Of a DNA stretch of 64,000 nt, positions 38,886 through 46,748 are shown one piece after another. The notes below the pieces were generated by a model. It searched no databases. It was not told where the DNA came from and was given only the letters and a program-made list of their open reading frames with translations. The position numbers and the translations under genes are program-made. Origin of the DNA: Desulfobacillus sp041396245 (lineage in GTDB: Bacteria; Pseudomonadota; Gammaproteobacteria; Burkholderiales; Rhodocyclaceae); contig JAWKYW010000002.1 of NCBI GenBank assembly GCA_041396245.1, positions 62,001 to 126,000 on the forward strand, read 5' to 3'. The stretch's first letter is position 1; every line of letters begins with the position of its first letter.

Positions 38886-39470
38886 ATGGAACACATCCTT
38901 CCCCCTCTTCCCTATGCCATGGATGCCCTCGCCCCGCATGTCTCGAAGGAGACCTTCGAGTACCACTACGGCAAGCATCATCAGGCCTATGTCACCAACC
39001 TGAACAACCTGGTCAAGGGCACCGAGTTCGAGCAAGCCGCCCTCGAGGACATCGTCAGGAAATCTTCGGGCGGCATCTTCAACAACGCCGCCCAGGTGTG
39101 GAACCACACTTTCTTCTGGAACAGCATGAAGCCGGCCGGCGGCGGCGCGCCGACCGGCGCCCTGCTCGATGCCGTCAACAAGAAATGGGGCAGCGTCGAC
39201 GCGTTCAGGAAGGCCTTCCAGGCCTCCGCCGTGGGCAACTTCGGCTCGGGCTGGACCTGGCTGGTGAAGAAGCCGGACGGCACGCTGGATATCGTGAACA
39301 CCAGCAACGCCGCCACGCCGCTCACCACGAACGACAAGGCCCTGCTCGCGGTCGACGTGTGGGAGCACGCCTACTACATCGACTACCGCAACGCCCGGCC
39401 GAAGTTCGTCGAGACCTTCCTCGCCAGCCTGGCGAACTGGGATTTCGCGGCAAAGAACTACGCCGGCTGA
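38886..39470 (+). CDS. sodB: Superoxide dismutase [Fe]
   Basis: Cytoplasmic superoxide dismutase of 194 residues. Metal ligands lie in FEYHYGKHH, NHTFFW and DVWEHAYYID. The Gln in NNAAQVWNH is the residue position usual for the iron form. It has its own promoter and terminator and lies 79 bases after xseA. Confidence 0.96.
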   Translation: MEHILPPLPYAMDALAPHVSKETFEYHYGKHHQAYVTNLNNLVKGTEFEQAALEDIVRKSSGGIFNNAAQVWNHTFFWNSMKPAGGGAPTGALLDAVNKKWGSVDAFRKAFQASAVGNFGSGWTWLVKKPDGTLDIVNTSNAATPLTTNDKALLAVDVWEHAYYIDYRNARPKFVETFLASLANWDFAAKNYAG

Positions 39471-39483
39471 ACCGCCTTGCCGG

Positions 39484-39512
39484 AAAAGCCGCAGCCGAGG
39501 CTGCGGCTTTTT
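39484..39512. terminator. Bidirectional terminator of sodB and tupA
   Basis: 12-bp perfect stem AAAAGCCGCAGC / GCTGCGGCTTTT around CGAG, with T-runs for both convergent genes. Confidence 0.9.
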
Positions 39513-39517
39513 CTTGC

Positions 39518-40327
39518 CTATTTCCCGGCGGACGGGAAGAACAACTGTTCGCCGTTCACCCTGAAGCCGGCGATGAGGCCCTGTCCCTCGGGCGACGTGA
39601 TCCAGTCGATCAGCTTCATGGCACCCTCGTGGTTGATGTCCGGGTATTTCTTCGGGCTCACGGCGATGATGCCGTAAGGATTGAACATCTTTGCATCTCC
39701 CTGCACCAGAATCTCCAGGCCGGTCTTGGCGCGATAGGCGCCGAAGGTGGCGCGATCGGACAGGGTGTAGGCCTTCATCTCGCCCGCCATGGTCAACACC
39801 TCGCCCATGCCGAGACCGGCGGAGACGAACCAGGCACCCTTCGGCGCAACGCCCGCCTCCTTCCAGTAGGACTTCTCCATCTGGTCGGTGCCGGAGTTGT
39901 CGCCGCGCGAGATGAATTTGGCGCGCCCCCCGCCCAGCTTGCGAAAGGCCGCGATGACGTCGCGCGAGCCGCGCAGGGAGAGCGGATCCTCCTGCGCGCC
40001 GACCAGGATGAAATCGTTGTACATCACGTCGCGGCGGTTCACGCCGTGTCCCTCGGCGACGAACTTGTCTTCGGATGGGCGGGCGTGCACCAACACGACA
40101 TCGACGTCGCCGTTCTTGCCCAGCTCGAGCGCCTTGCCGGTGCCGACCGAGATGACATGGACCTTGACGCCGTGTTTCTTCTCGAACACCGGCAGGAGCG
40201 CCTTGAGCAAACCGGAATTCTCGGTGCTGGTGGTGGTCGACATGCGGATGTCGCGCGCCTGTGCGGCGGCTGAGACAGCCAGGCTTGCGGCGATCAGGAT
40301 CGTCGCCCATCGTGTTCTTGCTTGCAT
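39518..40327 (-). CDS. tupA: Tungstate-binding protein TupA-like (ABC transporter periplasmic component)
   Basis: 269-residue periplasmic solute-binding protein with a signal peptide ending near AAAQA. The mature start RDIRMSTTTSTENSGLL contains the TTTS oxyanion-binding motif of TupA, and the later SRGDNSGTDQ loop completes the pocket. Tungstate is favoured over molybdate by family, but vanadate or molybdate cannot be excluded. The permease and ATPase genes (tupB, tupC) are not present on either side. Confidence 0.87.
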   Translation of the reverse strand: MQARTRWATILIAASLAVSAAAQARDIRMSTTTSTENSGLLKALLPVFEKKHGVKVHVISVGTGKALELGKNGDVDVVLVHARPSEDKFVAEGHGVNRRDVMYNDFILVGAQEDPLSLRGSRDVIAAFRKLGGGRAKFISRGDNSGTDQMEKSYWKEAGVAPKGAWFVSAGLGMGEVLTMAGEMKAYTLSDRATFGAYRAKTGLEILVQGDAKMFNPYGIIAVSPKKYPDINHEGAMKLIDWITSPEGQGLIAGFRVNGEQLFFPSAGK

Positions 40328-40340
40328 CGATACGTCTCCT

Positions 40341-40796
40341 TCAGGGGTTGGGGCTGCCCATGCGCAGCCGATTCATCAATTCCTGCGTGACCGATGCCGG
40401 AGACGGTTCCCGGGCGCGTCCACGCGTCTGCCGCATTGCTTCATTGTTCTTCGCGCGCGGCAGCGCAAGCAGTCGCACCTCGGTATAGCCCCGGAACGGT
40501 TCGGCAGCGCCGAAGGCCACGTCGAGCAGCAGATCAGCGTTTACTGCGTCCTCCAGCGCAGCGGGGGCCGTGAAAACCGTGCACCCAGCCACCTCGCCGA
40601 CCTGCCTGTAGCCCCACAGCGTCATGAACGGGCCGCATTGATCGCGCGGACTCCAGCCGACGCTGCCGCCTGCCCCGTGGCCGTCGCAGAACAGCGCGAT
40701 CTCGCCGAAACAGGCCTTGAGCCAACCGATGTAGTGGCCGGCGCAATCCGACAACGCAATGACCGCCGCGTCCTTCCGATCCCTGTTCGCGTTCAT
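40341..40796 (-). CDS. Cysteine-containing cytoplasmic protein, unknown function
   Basis: 151 residues from the ATG before NANRDRKD, with GGAG six bases upstream. Cysteines occur in SDCAGHYIGW, KACFGE, LFCDGHG, DQCGP and AGCTVF, and are mixed with glycine-rich turns. There is no signal peptide or membrane segment. I do not recognise the family. It lies 13 bases upstream of tupA, so the two are likely cotranscribed, and it diverges from the ModE-like regulator. A role linked to Mo/W handling is inference from position only. Confidence 0.65.
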   Translation of the reverse strand: MNANRDRKDAAVIALSDCAGHYIGWLKACFGEIALFCDGHGAGGSVGWSPRDQCGPFMTLWGYRQVGEVAGCTVFTAPAALEDAVNADLLLDVAFGAAEPFRGYTEVRLLALPRAKNNEAMRQTRGRAREPSPASVTQELMNRLRMGSPNP

Positions 40797-40868
40797 ATAT
40801 GCTCCAGTCGACATATGTAGCCACCTTCGATGACCGCTACAATAGGCAATATTGTTTGGAGCACAAAT

Positions 40869-41942
40869 ATGTCGCTTATTGACATAAAGGGACTGGTCCT
40901 GGCCTGCCACTGGCAACTGGGTGAGGCGAAGGCCGTGCCGGAGTCGGCGCGGCTGCTCGTCCTGCTCGATCGCATCCGGCGCACCGGCTCGATCGCCTCG
41001 GCGTCACGCGAGGCCGGTGTCTCCTATCGCAACGCCTGGGGCATGCTGGCGCGCTGGGAGGCAAGTTTCGGCCATCCGCTTCTGATCCCGGCGCGCGGCC
41101 TGGGCACCCGCCTGACGCCGTTCGCCTCGCGGCTGCTCGAACTCGATGCGCAGGTCCGGGAATTGCTGGCGCCGCACATGATCGCCGCCGCGGAGCAGAT
41201 GGCCCAGGGCCTGGCCGATGCCGTCACGCCGGCCCGCGCGGTACCGCGCCTCGACGCCAGCCACGATCTGGCGTTGGCCCTGCTTCCCGCGCGCATGGAA
41301 AAAAAGGGGCATCCCCTCGAATTGCAGTTCCGCGGAAGTCTGGACAGCCTCGCCTCCTTCGCCGAAGAGCGTTGCGAAATCGCCGGCTTTCATTGCCCCG
41401 AAGGCGCTGCCGGCGCATCGCTCTGGCAGCAATACAAGCCCTATCTCCGGCCACGCCAGCAGATCCTGATCCGGTTGGCGAAGCGCAGCCAGGGCATCCT
41501 GGTCGCGCCCGGCAACCCGAAGAAGCTGCACGGCATCCATGACCTCACCCGCCCGAACGTGCGCTTCCTCAACCGCCAGAGCGGCGCCGGCACGCGGCTG
41601 CTGCTCGACTGGCTGCTGAGGCAGAACGGCATCGCCGCCCGCGCCATCGCCGGCTACGACGAAGTCGAGATGACGCATTCCGCCGTCGCCGCGATGATCG
41701 CCAGCGGCCACGCCGACGCCGGCCTCGGCGTCGAGGCGGCGGCCCGCCAGTTCGACCTCGGCTTCGTGCCGCTGCTCAAGGAAGACTACTATCTCGTCGC
41801 ACGGCGCGAATTGCTGCGCCAGCCGTTTTTCGAGTCCCTGCTCGCAATACTCAAGGGAAATGCCTTCCGCCAGGCCGTGCGCGCCCTGCCCGGCTACGAC
41901 GCCGCAGGCTGCGGCACCGAGGCGCCGTTCTCCAGGGACTGA
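40869..41942 (+). CDS. ModE-like HTH regulator fused to a periplasmic-binding-protein-like domain
   Basis: 357-residue one-component regulator. Residues 15-95 form a ModE-type winged helix (SGSIASASREAGVSYRNAWG-like recognition helix region, then RGLGTRLTPFASRLLE). From about residue 135 on it resembles the COG1910 substrate-binding domain (FLNRQSGAGTRLLLDWLL, HADAGLGVEAAARQF), in place of the Mop domains of ModE. It probably senses molybdate, tungstate or a molybdopterin-related ligand and controls the divergent unknown-tupA pair and perhaps the hcr operon. GGAG precedes the chosen ATG. Its stop codon lies inside a copy of the dispersed motif. Confidence 0.85.
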   Translation: MSLIDIKGLVLACHWQLGEAKAVPESARLLVLLDRIRRTGSIASASREAGVSYRNAWGMLARWEASFGHPLLIPARGLGTRLTPFASRLLELDAQVRELLAPHMIAAAEQMAQGLADAVTPARAVPRLDASHDLALALLPARMEKKGHPLELQFRGSLDSLASFAEERCEIAGFHCPEGAAGASLWQQYKPYLRPRQQILIRLAKRSQGILVAPGNPKKLHGIHDLTRPNVRFLNRQSGAGTRLLLDWLLRQNGIAARAIAGYDEVEMTHSAVAAMIASGHADAGLGVEAAARQFDLGFVPLLKEDYYLVARRELLRQPFFESLLAILKGNAFRQAVRALPGYDAAGCGTEAPFSRD

Positions 41943-41947
41943 TTTTT
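41935..41947 (+). repeat. Dispersed motif, near copy GGGACTGATTTTT
   Basis: One mismatch in the core (T for C). Its TGA is the stop codon of the regulator gene, and its right edge touches the hcrB stop codon on the other strand. Confidence 0.75.
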
Positions 41948-42917
41948 ACCGGGCCGTCTCATAAAGGCGCTCGACCAGCCGCTTCGCGAGCCCGCCGGCC
42001 ACGCGCCGGCGGTAGCCGGCTGCAGTCAGCGTGGATTCCATCGGCTGGATCTCCTTGCGCACCGCCTTGTCCAGCGCGGAGAAGAAGGCGTCGTCTGGCG
42101 CCTTGCCTGCGAGGGCGTCGAGACCCGGCACCAGTCCGGGGTAGGAATTCACTCCGGTGCAGGCGACGCGTAAATCCGTGACACGGTCGCCTTCGCGTTT
42201 GAGCGCCACGGCGATACCGGCGAGCGGAAAGTCGATGGCGCCGCGCACGCGGATCTTCTCGTAGCCCGCCATCCAACCGGACTGCAACGGTACCTCGACG
42301 GAGACCAGCAGATCGCCGGGGGCGAGCCTCAGGTGGCGCATGCCGTCGTCGGCGAAGAGGGCGGCGAGCGGCTCGCGACGGTTGCCCGTGGGGCCGGCGA
42401 TGTCGACCTCGGCGCCGAGCACCAGCAGGGCCGGGGCCAGGTCGCCGCTGTAGCAGGCGTAGCAGCGATCCGATTTCGGCGCGACACGGCAGGTGTCGCC
42501 CTCGCACTTCATGCAGTATTCGTTGGCGGTGCGCCACCAGTCGCTCTGGTTGTAGAAATAGCAGCGGGTGTCCTGCATCAGGTTGCCGCCGAGCGTGCCG
42601 GCGGCGCGGTGTGTCGGGCCGGCCACCTGGGCGGCGGCCTGCGCCAGCAGCGGCGCCTGGCAGCGCACGGCTTCCGATTTGCACAGCGCCTCCAGCTTCA
42701 CGCCGGCGCCGATTCGCAGCGACTGACTTTCCGCGCGGATTTCGCGCAGTTCGGCGAGGCCGGAGACATCAATCAGGGTGTGCGCCTTCTGGATGTTGCG
42801 ACGCAGGTTGGGAACCAGGTCGGTGCCGCCGGCAAGGTAGCGCGCGCCTTCGCCGGCGCCGTGTAGGGCGATCGCCTGTGTGACCGAGTCGGGCTTGAGG
42901 ATGGTGAGGGCTTGCAT
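41946..42917 (-). CDS. hcrB: 4-hydroxybenzoyl-CoA reductase, beta (FAD/[4Fe-4S]) subunit
   Basis: 323-residue FAD-binding subunit of the molybdenum enzyme that removes the phenolic hydroxyl of 4-hydroxybenzoyl-CoA, giving benzoyl-CoA. FAD motifs AGGTDLVPN and AGTLGGNLMQDTRC are present. The diagnostic feature is the roughly 40-residue insertion with C119, C135, C143 and C152; this spacing matches the extra [4Fe-4S] loop described for the Thauera enzyme and absent from ordinary xanthine-oxidase-family flavoproteins. The start overlaps the hcrA stop as TGATG. Confidence 0.92.
   Translation of the reverse strand: MQALTILKPDSVTQAIALHGAGEGARYLAGGTDLVPNLRRNIQKAHTLIDVSGLAELREIRAESQSLRIGAGVKLEALCKSEAVRCQAPLLAQAAAQVAGPTHRAAGTLGGNLMQDTRCYFYNQSDWWRTANEYCMKCEGDTCRVAPKSDRCYACYSGDLAPALLVLGAEVDIAGPTGNRREPLAALFADDGMRHLRLAPGDLLVSVEVPLQSGWMAGYEKIRVRGAIDFPLAGIAVALKREGDRVTDLRVACTGVNSYPGLVPGLDALAGKAPDDAFFSALDKAVRKEIQPMESTLTAAGYRRRVAGGLAKRLVERLYETAR
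42719..42731 (+). repeat. Dispersed motif, near copy GCGACTGACTTTC
   Basis: Core ACTGACTTT intact; within hcrB, antisense to its coding direction. Confidence 0.5.
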
Positions 42918-45274
42918 CAGGCGGCTCCTTCGGTGGCGGGTTGCCTGGCGGCCTTGCCGGGTTTTCGCTGGGCGGCGCGCTGCTCGCGCTCGCGCGCCTC
43001 CAGCGCCCCGGCAATGCGCTCCGGCGTGAGCGGAAAGTCGTGCAGTTCGAGGCCGGTCGCCTCGCGCACGGCGTCGGCCAGCGCGGCGGGGAAGCCGGAG
43101 AGCGGGCCCTCGCTGGCCTCCTTGGCGCCGAAAGGGCCGTTCGGGTCGATGCTCTCGACGATGAACACGTCGATGGGCGGCGACTCGGCGATGGTCGGGA
43201 AAGCGTAGTCGAGGAAATTGGCGGCGGCATGCTTGCCGTTCTCGTAGCGCGTCTGCTCGCACAGGCCCTGGCCCATGCCCATCCACACCGCGCCCTGCAC
43301 CTGGCCCTCGACGCTGAGCGGGTTGATGGCGAAGCCGCAGTCGAGCGCGGCCCACACCTTGTCCACGCTGATTCGGCCGGTGACCGGGTCGACGCTGACT
43401 TCGACGGCCTGCGCTGCATAGGAGAAGCCCATCGTGGAGCCGACGGCGCCGCCGCGGTGCTTGCCGCCCTGGAACTCGACCGGGCAGGTAAACGTGCCCT
43501 TGAAATGCAGCGTGCCTGAGTTCACCAGCGCCTCGGCCGTGGCATCGCCGAAGCCGATGGAACGGGACGGATCGTTGGCAACCTGGAAGGACTCGCCCAG
43601 GCACTCCACCTGTTCCGGCGCGACCTCCAGGCGGCGCGCGGCCGACTCGACGAGGGCCTGCTTCAGCTTGTTCGCCGCGTCGAGGCAGGCGTTGCCGACC
43701 ATGAAGGTGACGCGCGAGGAGTACGAGCCGTTGTCCTTCGGCGTCACCGCGCTGTCGTTGGAGATGACGCGCACGCGACGCCAATCGACGCCGAGCACTT
43801 CGACGACGACCTGGGCGACGATGGTGGTGCAGCCCTGGCCGACGTCGGCGGCGCCGGTGAGGATGGTAATGCCGCCGTCGAAGTCGAGCTTGAGCACTAC
43901 CGTCGCGTGCGGCTGGCCGGTGAAGTGCACCGGCTTGGCCGAGCCGCTGACGAAGTGCGAGCAGGCCATGCCGAGGCCCTTCCATTTCGGCATGCGGCCG
44001 CGGCGCTCGCGCCAGCCGCTCGCCGCCTCGACCTTGTCCAAGCACTCGGGCAGGCCGTAGGACTCGACGCGCAGACCGTTGATGGTCTCGGTCGGGCAGG
44101 ACAGCAGGTTGCGCCGCCGCACTTCGATCGGATCGAGGCCGAGCTCGAGGGCCATCGCGGTCATCAGCGACTCGAAGGCGATGCGGGTGTTCACCGTGCC
44201 GTGCCCGCGCATGGCGCCACAGGGCGGCGTGTTGGCATAAACGCGGTAGCCGTCGTACTTCACGGCGGGCACGTCGTAGAGGCCGTTGATCAGCGCGCCG
44301 GCGTAGAGGATGGTGATGATGCCGTAGCCGCCGTAGGCGCCGCCGCGCTGCACCACCTCGCACTCGCAGGCGGTGATGCGGCCGTCGCGCGTCATGCCGA
44401 GCTTCATGCGGGTGTCGCTCTCCGGGCGGCCGCGGTGGGTGAGGATGGATTCCTCGCGCGTGAGCTGCATGCGCACGGTGCCGCCGGAAGCGCGCGCCAG
44501 CAGGGAGACGATGATCTCGAAGTTGAGCGTCTCGACGCGCGAGCCGAAGCCGCCGCCGACGTAGGGCTTGATGACGCGCACGCGGGAGGTGTCCATGCCG
44601 AGGCACTGGGCGACGCGCAGGTGCACGTAGTAGGGCACCATGCTCACGGTGTGCAGGGTAAGGTGGTCGCGCGAGACGTCGTAGCTGGCCATCGCGGCGT
44701 GCGGCTCCATCTGGGCGTGGGTCACCTCGGCCGTGTGGTAGGTCTGCTCGCGGATCAGGTGGGCGGCGGCGAAGCCCTCGGCGGCGTTGCCGAACTCGTT
44801 GTGCACCTCCCGCTCGATGTTGCCGGGCTTGTTTTCGTGCAGCAGCGCGGCGCCTGGTGCGCGCGCCTGGGCGGCGTTCTCGATGATCGGCAGTTCGCGC
44901 ACGTGCAGGCGGATCAGCTTGAGGGCCTGCTCGGCGGTCTGCGCGTCCACCGCCGCGACGGCCGCCACCGGCTCGCCGAAGTAGCGCACCTTGCCGCGCG
45001 CCAGGGGGAACTCGTTCTGCGCGATCGGCAGGATGCCGTAGGGCACGTCGCAGTCCTCGCCGGTAACGACCGCCACCACGCCGGGCAGTCGGCGCGCCGC
45101 AGAGACGTCGACCTCGAGCAGCTCGGCATGGGGTACGGGGCTGCGCAGGATCTTGCCCACCAGCGCGTCGGCGGGAAACAGGTCCGCGGTGTATTTGGCG
45201 CGGCCGGTGACTTTCTCGACGCCATCGACCAATGGCAGGCGCTCGCCAACGCCCTTGAACGGTTTCGTGCTCAT
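42917..45274 (-). CDS. hcrA: 4-hydroxybenzoyl-CoA reductase, alpha (molybdopterin) subunit
   Basis: 785-residue xanthine-oxidase-family catalytic subunit carrying the molybdopterin cytosine dinucleotide cofactor. Cofactor and active-site regions include GGGFGSRVETLN, PPCGAMRGHGTVN, GAADVGQGCTTI and, near the end, GPFGAKEASEGPL with the glutamate expected at the Mo site. A Lys/Arg/Ala-rich tail of about 30 residues follows. The ATG overlaps the hcrC stop (ATGA). The best-known homologues are in denitrifying aromatic degraders. Confidence 0.92.
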   Translation of the reverse strand: MSTKPFKGVGERLPLVDGVEKVTGRAKYTADLFPADALVGKILRSPVPHAELLEVDVSAARRLPGVVAVVTGEDCDVPYGILPIAQNEFPLARGKVRYFGEPVAAVAAVDAQTAEQALKLIRLHVRELPIIENAAQARAPGAALLHENKPGNIEREVHNEFGNAAEGFAAAHLIREQTYHTAEVTHAQMEPHAAMASYDVSRDHLTLHTVSMVPYYVHLRVAQCLGMDTSRVRVIKPYVGGGFGSRVETLNFEIIVSLLARASGGTVRMQLTREESILTHRGRPESDTRMKLGMTRDGRITACECEVVQRGGAYGGYGIITILYAGALINGLYDVPAVKYDGYRVYANTPPCGAMRGHGTVNTRIAFESLMTAMALELGLDPIEVRRRNLLSCPTETINGLRVESYGLPECLDKVEAASGWRERRGRMPKWKGLGMACSHFVSGSAKPVHFTGQPHATVVLKLDFDGGITILTGAADVGQGCTTIVAQVVVEVLGVDWRRVRVISNDSAVTPKDNGSYSSRVTFMVGNACLDAANKLKQALVESAARRLEVAPEQVECLGESFQVANDPSRSIGFGDATAEALVNSGTLHFKGTFTCPVEFQGGKHRGGAVGSTMGFSYAAQAVEVSVDPVTGRISVDKVWAALDCGFAINPLSVEGQVQGAVWMGMGQGLCEQTRYENGKHAAANFLDYAFPTIAESPPIDVFIVESIDPNGPFGAKEASEGPLSGFPAALADAVREATGLELHDFPLTPERIAGALEAREREQRAAQRKPGKAARQPATEGAA

Positions 45275-45747
45275 GCCGGCTCTCCTTGCGTCGCGCAGGC
45301 TGCCTGGACCGATTCGATGATTTTGACGTAACCGGTGCAACGGCACAGATTGCCACCGAGCGCCTCGCGGATCTCGGGTTCGGTCGGCTGCGGTGTACGT
45401 CGCAGCAGCCCTTCCGCTGCCATGATCATGCCCGGCGTGCAGAAGCCGCACTGGGCGCCGAGCTTCTCATGGAAGGCGTTTTGCAGGGGTGACAGCCGGC
45501 CGTTGGTCGACTGGGATTCGATGGTTTCGACGTGGCAGCCATCGACGGAAGCAGCGAAAGTACAGCAGGCAAGGCGCGGTCGGCTGTCGACCAGTACCGT
45601 GCACGCGCCACATTCGCCACCGTCGCAGCCCTGCTTGGTGCCGGTGAGCTGGAGCTGCTCGCGCAGGTAATCGACCAGCAAAGTGCTGTCCGCCACGGCG
45701 TCTTCACGCCAGCGGCCATTGACCTGGATACGCAGAATGCGTTTCAT
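45271..45747 (-). CDS. hcrC: 4-hydroxybenzoyl-CoA reductase, gamma (2x[2Fe-2S]) subunit
   Basis: 158-residue iron-sulfur subunit. The plant-type cluster is held by C41, C46, C49 and C61; the second by C100, C103, C135 and C137 (CGFCTPG and CRCTG). The gene order C-A-B matches the Thauera hcr operon. It lies 64 bases after fdhD. The start is the ATG before KRILRIQVNG; the longer frame has no similarity. Confidence 0.93.
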   Translation of the reverse strand: MKRILRIQVNGRWREDAVADSTLLVDYLREQLQLTGTKQGCDGGECGACTVLVDSRPRLACCTFAASVDGCHVETIESQSTNGRLSPLQNAFHEKLGAQCGFCTPGMIMAAEGLLRRTPQPTEPEIREALGGNLCRCTGYVKIIESVQAACATQGEPA

Positions 45748-45811
45748 GTGCCCGTCCTCTCGAGTGCCGGCCCATGCCAGCGTTGAATGATTGAAGCACA
45801 ACTATTTCTTC

Positions 45812-46732
45812 TCAAGCAATATGCAACGGTTTGCACAGATGGCCGCAAGTCGGCACGGCGTCCTCGGCGAGCAGGCGCCGGCCGTGGGTGAAGGCGGTAG
45901 CGCGACCGTTGCGGACGAAGCCGCACAAGGTGATGCCGAAGCGTTCCGTCACCTCAATCGCCAGCGATGAAGTGGCAGAAACTGCGGCAACCAGCTCCAG
46001 GCCGGCACGCGCCGCCTTGCTCGCCATCTCCAGCGTGACGCGGCTGGTCAGCGCCGTGCCGCAGCCGGCCAGCGGCACGGCGGCCAGCAGACATTGGCCG
46101 ATGGCCTTGTCGAGGGCGTTGTGGCGCCCCAGATCCTCGGATATCACGAGCACGCGCCCTTCGCCATCGAAGATCGCGGCGGCGTGGGTGCCGCCGGTGG
46201 CGAGCCAAATGGCCTGGCGCTGCCGCATCGCCGCCATGATGCCGTCGAGGCGGGCGGAGTCCAGCCGCAGCGTGTCGCCGACGGGGGGGATGCCGCGCAC
46301 GATATCCTCCACTCTCTCGCGTCCGCCGCAGATGCCGCAGGAGGAGCCGACCACCACGTTGCGGCGTCGCACCTGCGCCCGCTGCGGGTTGGCCAGGGCC
46401 AGTCGCACGACGCCGCGGTTATCCCGGCAGACGGCCAGCGAGCGGATATCATCTAGGCTGTCGAACAGCCCTTCGGTGAAGGCGAAGCCGGCGGCCAGCG
46501 CGAGGATTTCCGGCGTGCCGCCCTCGGCCAGCACGCCATCTCCTGGCGTGAAGCCGCAGGGTGCGGCAACCGGCTCTGTCGGCGTCCACATCAGGGTGTA
46601 GGCGCCGATGCCCTCGACGTCGATGGTCAGGGTCTCTTCCTCGACCACCCAGCAGGCATCGCATGTCCGTGAGGTTTCGTCGAAGCGCTGGGCGCTGAAT
46701 GCGCGGATGCCGTGTTGATGAATCAGGCTCAT
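45812..46732 (-). CDS. fdhD: FdhD sulfurtransferase (Mo/W-cofactor sulfuration)
   Basis: 306-residue protein that passes sulfur from a cysteine desulfurase to the Mo-bis-MGD cofactor of formate dehydrogenase-like enzymes. The redox/sulfur-carrying CGIC motif lies in GSSCGICGG, with the conserved SEDLGRHNALDKAIG later. GGAGG precedes its ATG, 16 bases after the stop of the oxidoreductase gene. Its place directly behind a bis-MGD enzyme suggests that enzyme is its client. Confidence 0.94.
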   Translation of the reverse strand: MSLIHQHGIRAFSAQRFDETSRTCDACWVVEEETLTIDVEGIGAYTLMWTPTEPVAAPCGFTPGDGVLAEGGTPEILALAAGFAFTEGLFDSLDDIRSLAVCRDNRGVVRLALANPQRAQVRRRNVVVGSSCGICGGRERVEDIVRGIPPVGDTLRLDSARLDGIMAAMRQRQAIWLATGGTHAAAIFDGEGRVLVISEDLGRHNALDKAIGQCLLAAVPLAGCGTALTSRVTLEMASKAARAGLELVAAVSATSSLAIEVTERFGITLCGFVRNGRATAFTHGRRLLAEDAVPTCGHLCKPLHIA

Positions 46733-46748
46733 TTAGCGTCCTCCTCTT

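Noticed and set aside
41946..45356. A 1136-codon minus-strand frame through hcrA into hcrB
   Set aside because: Only the hcrB part is protein-like. The rest is Arg-rich shadow sequence in another frame of hcrA, and the true genes overlap cleanly as TGATG.
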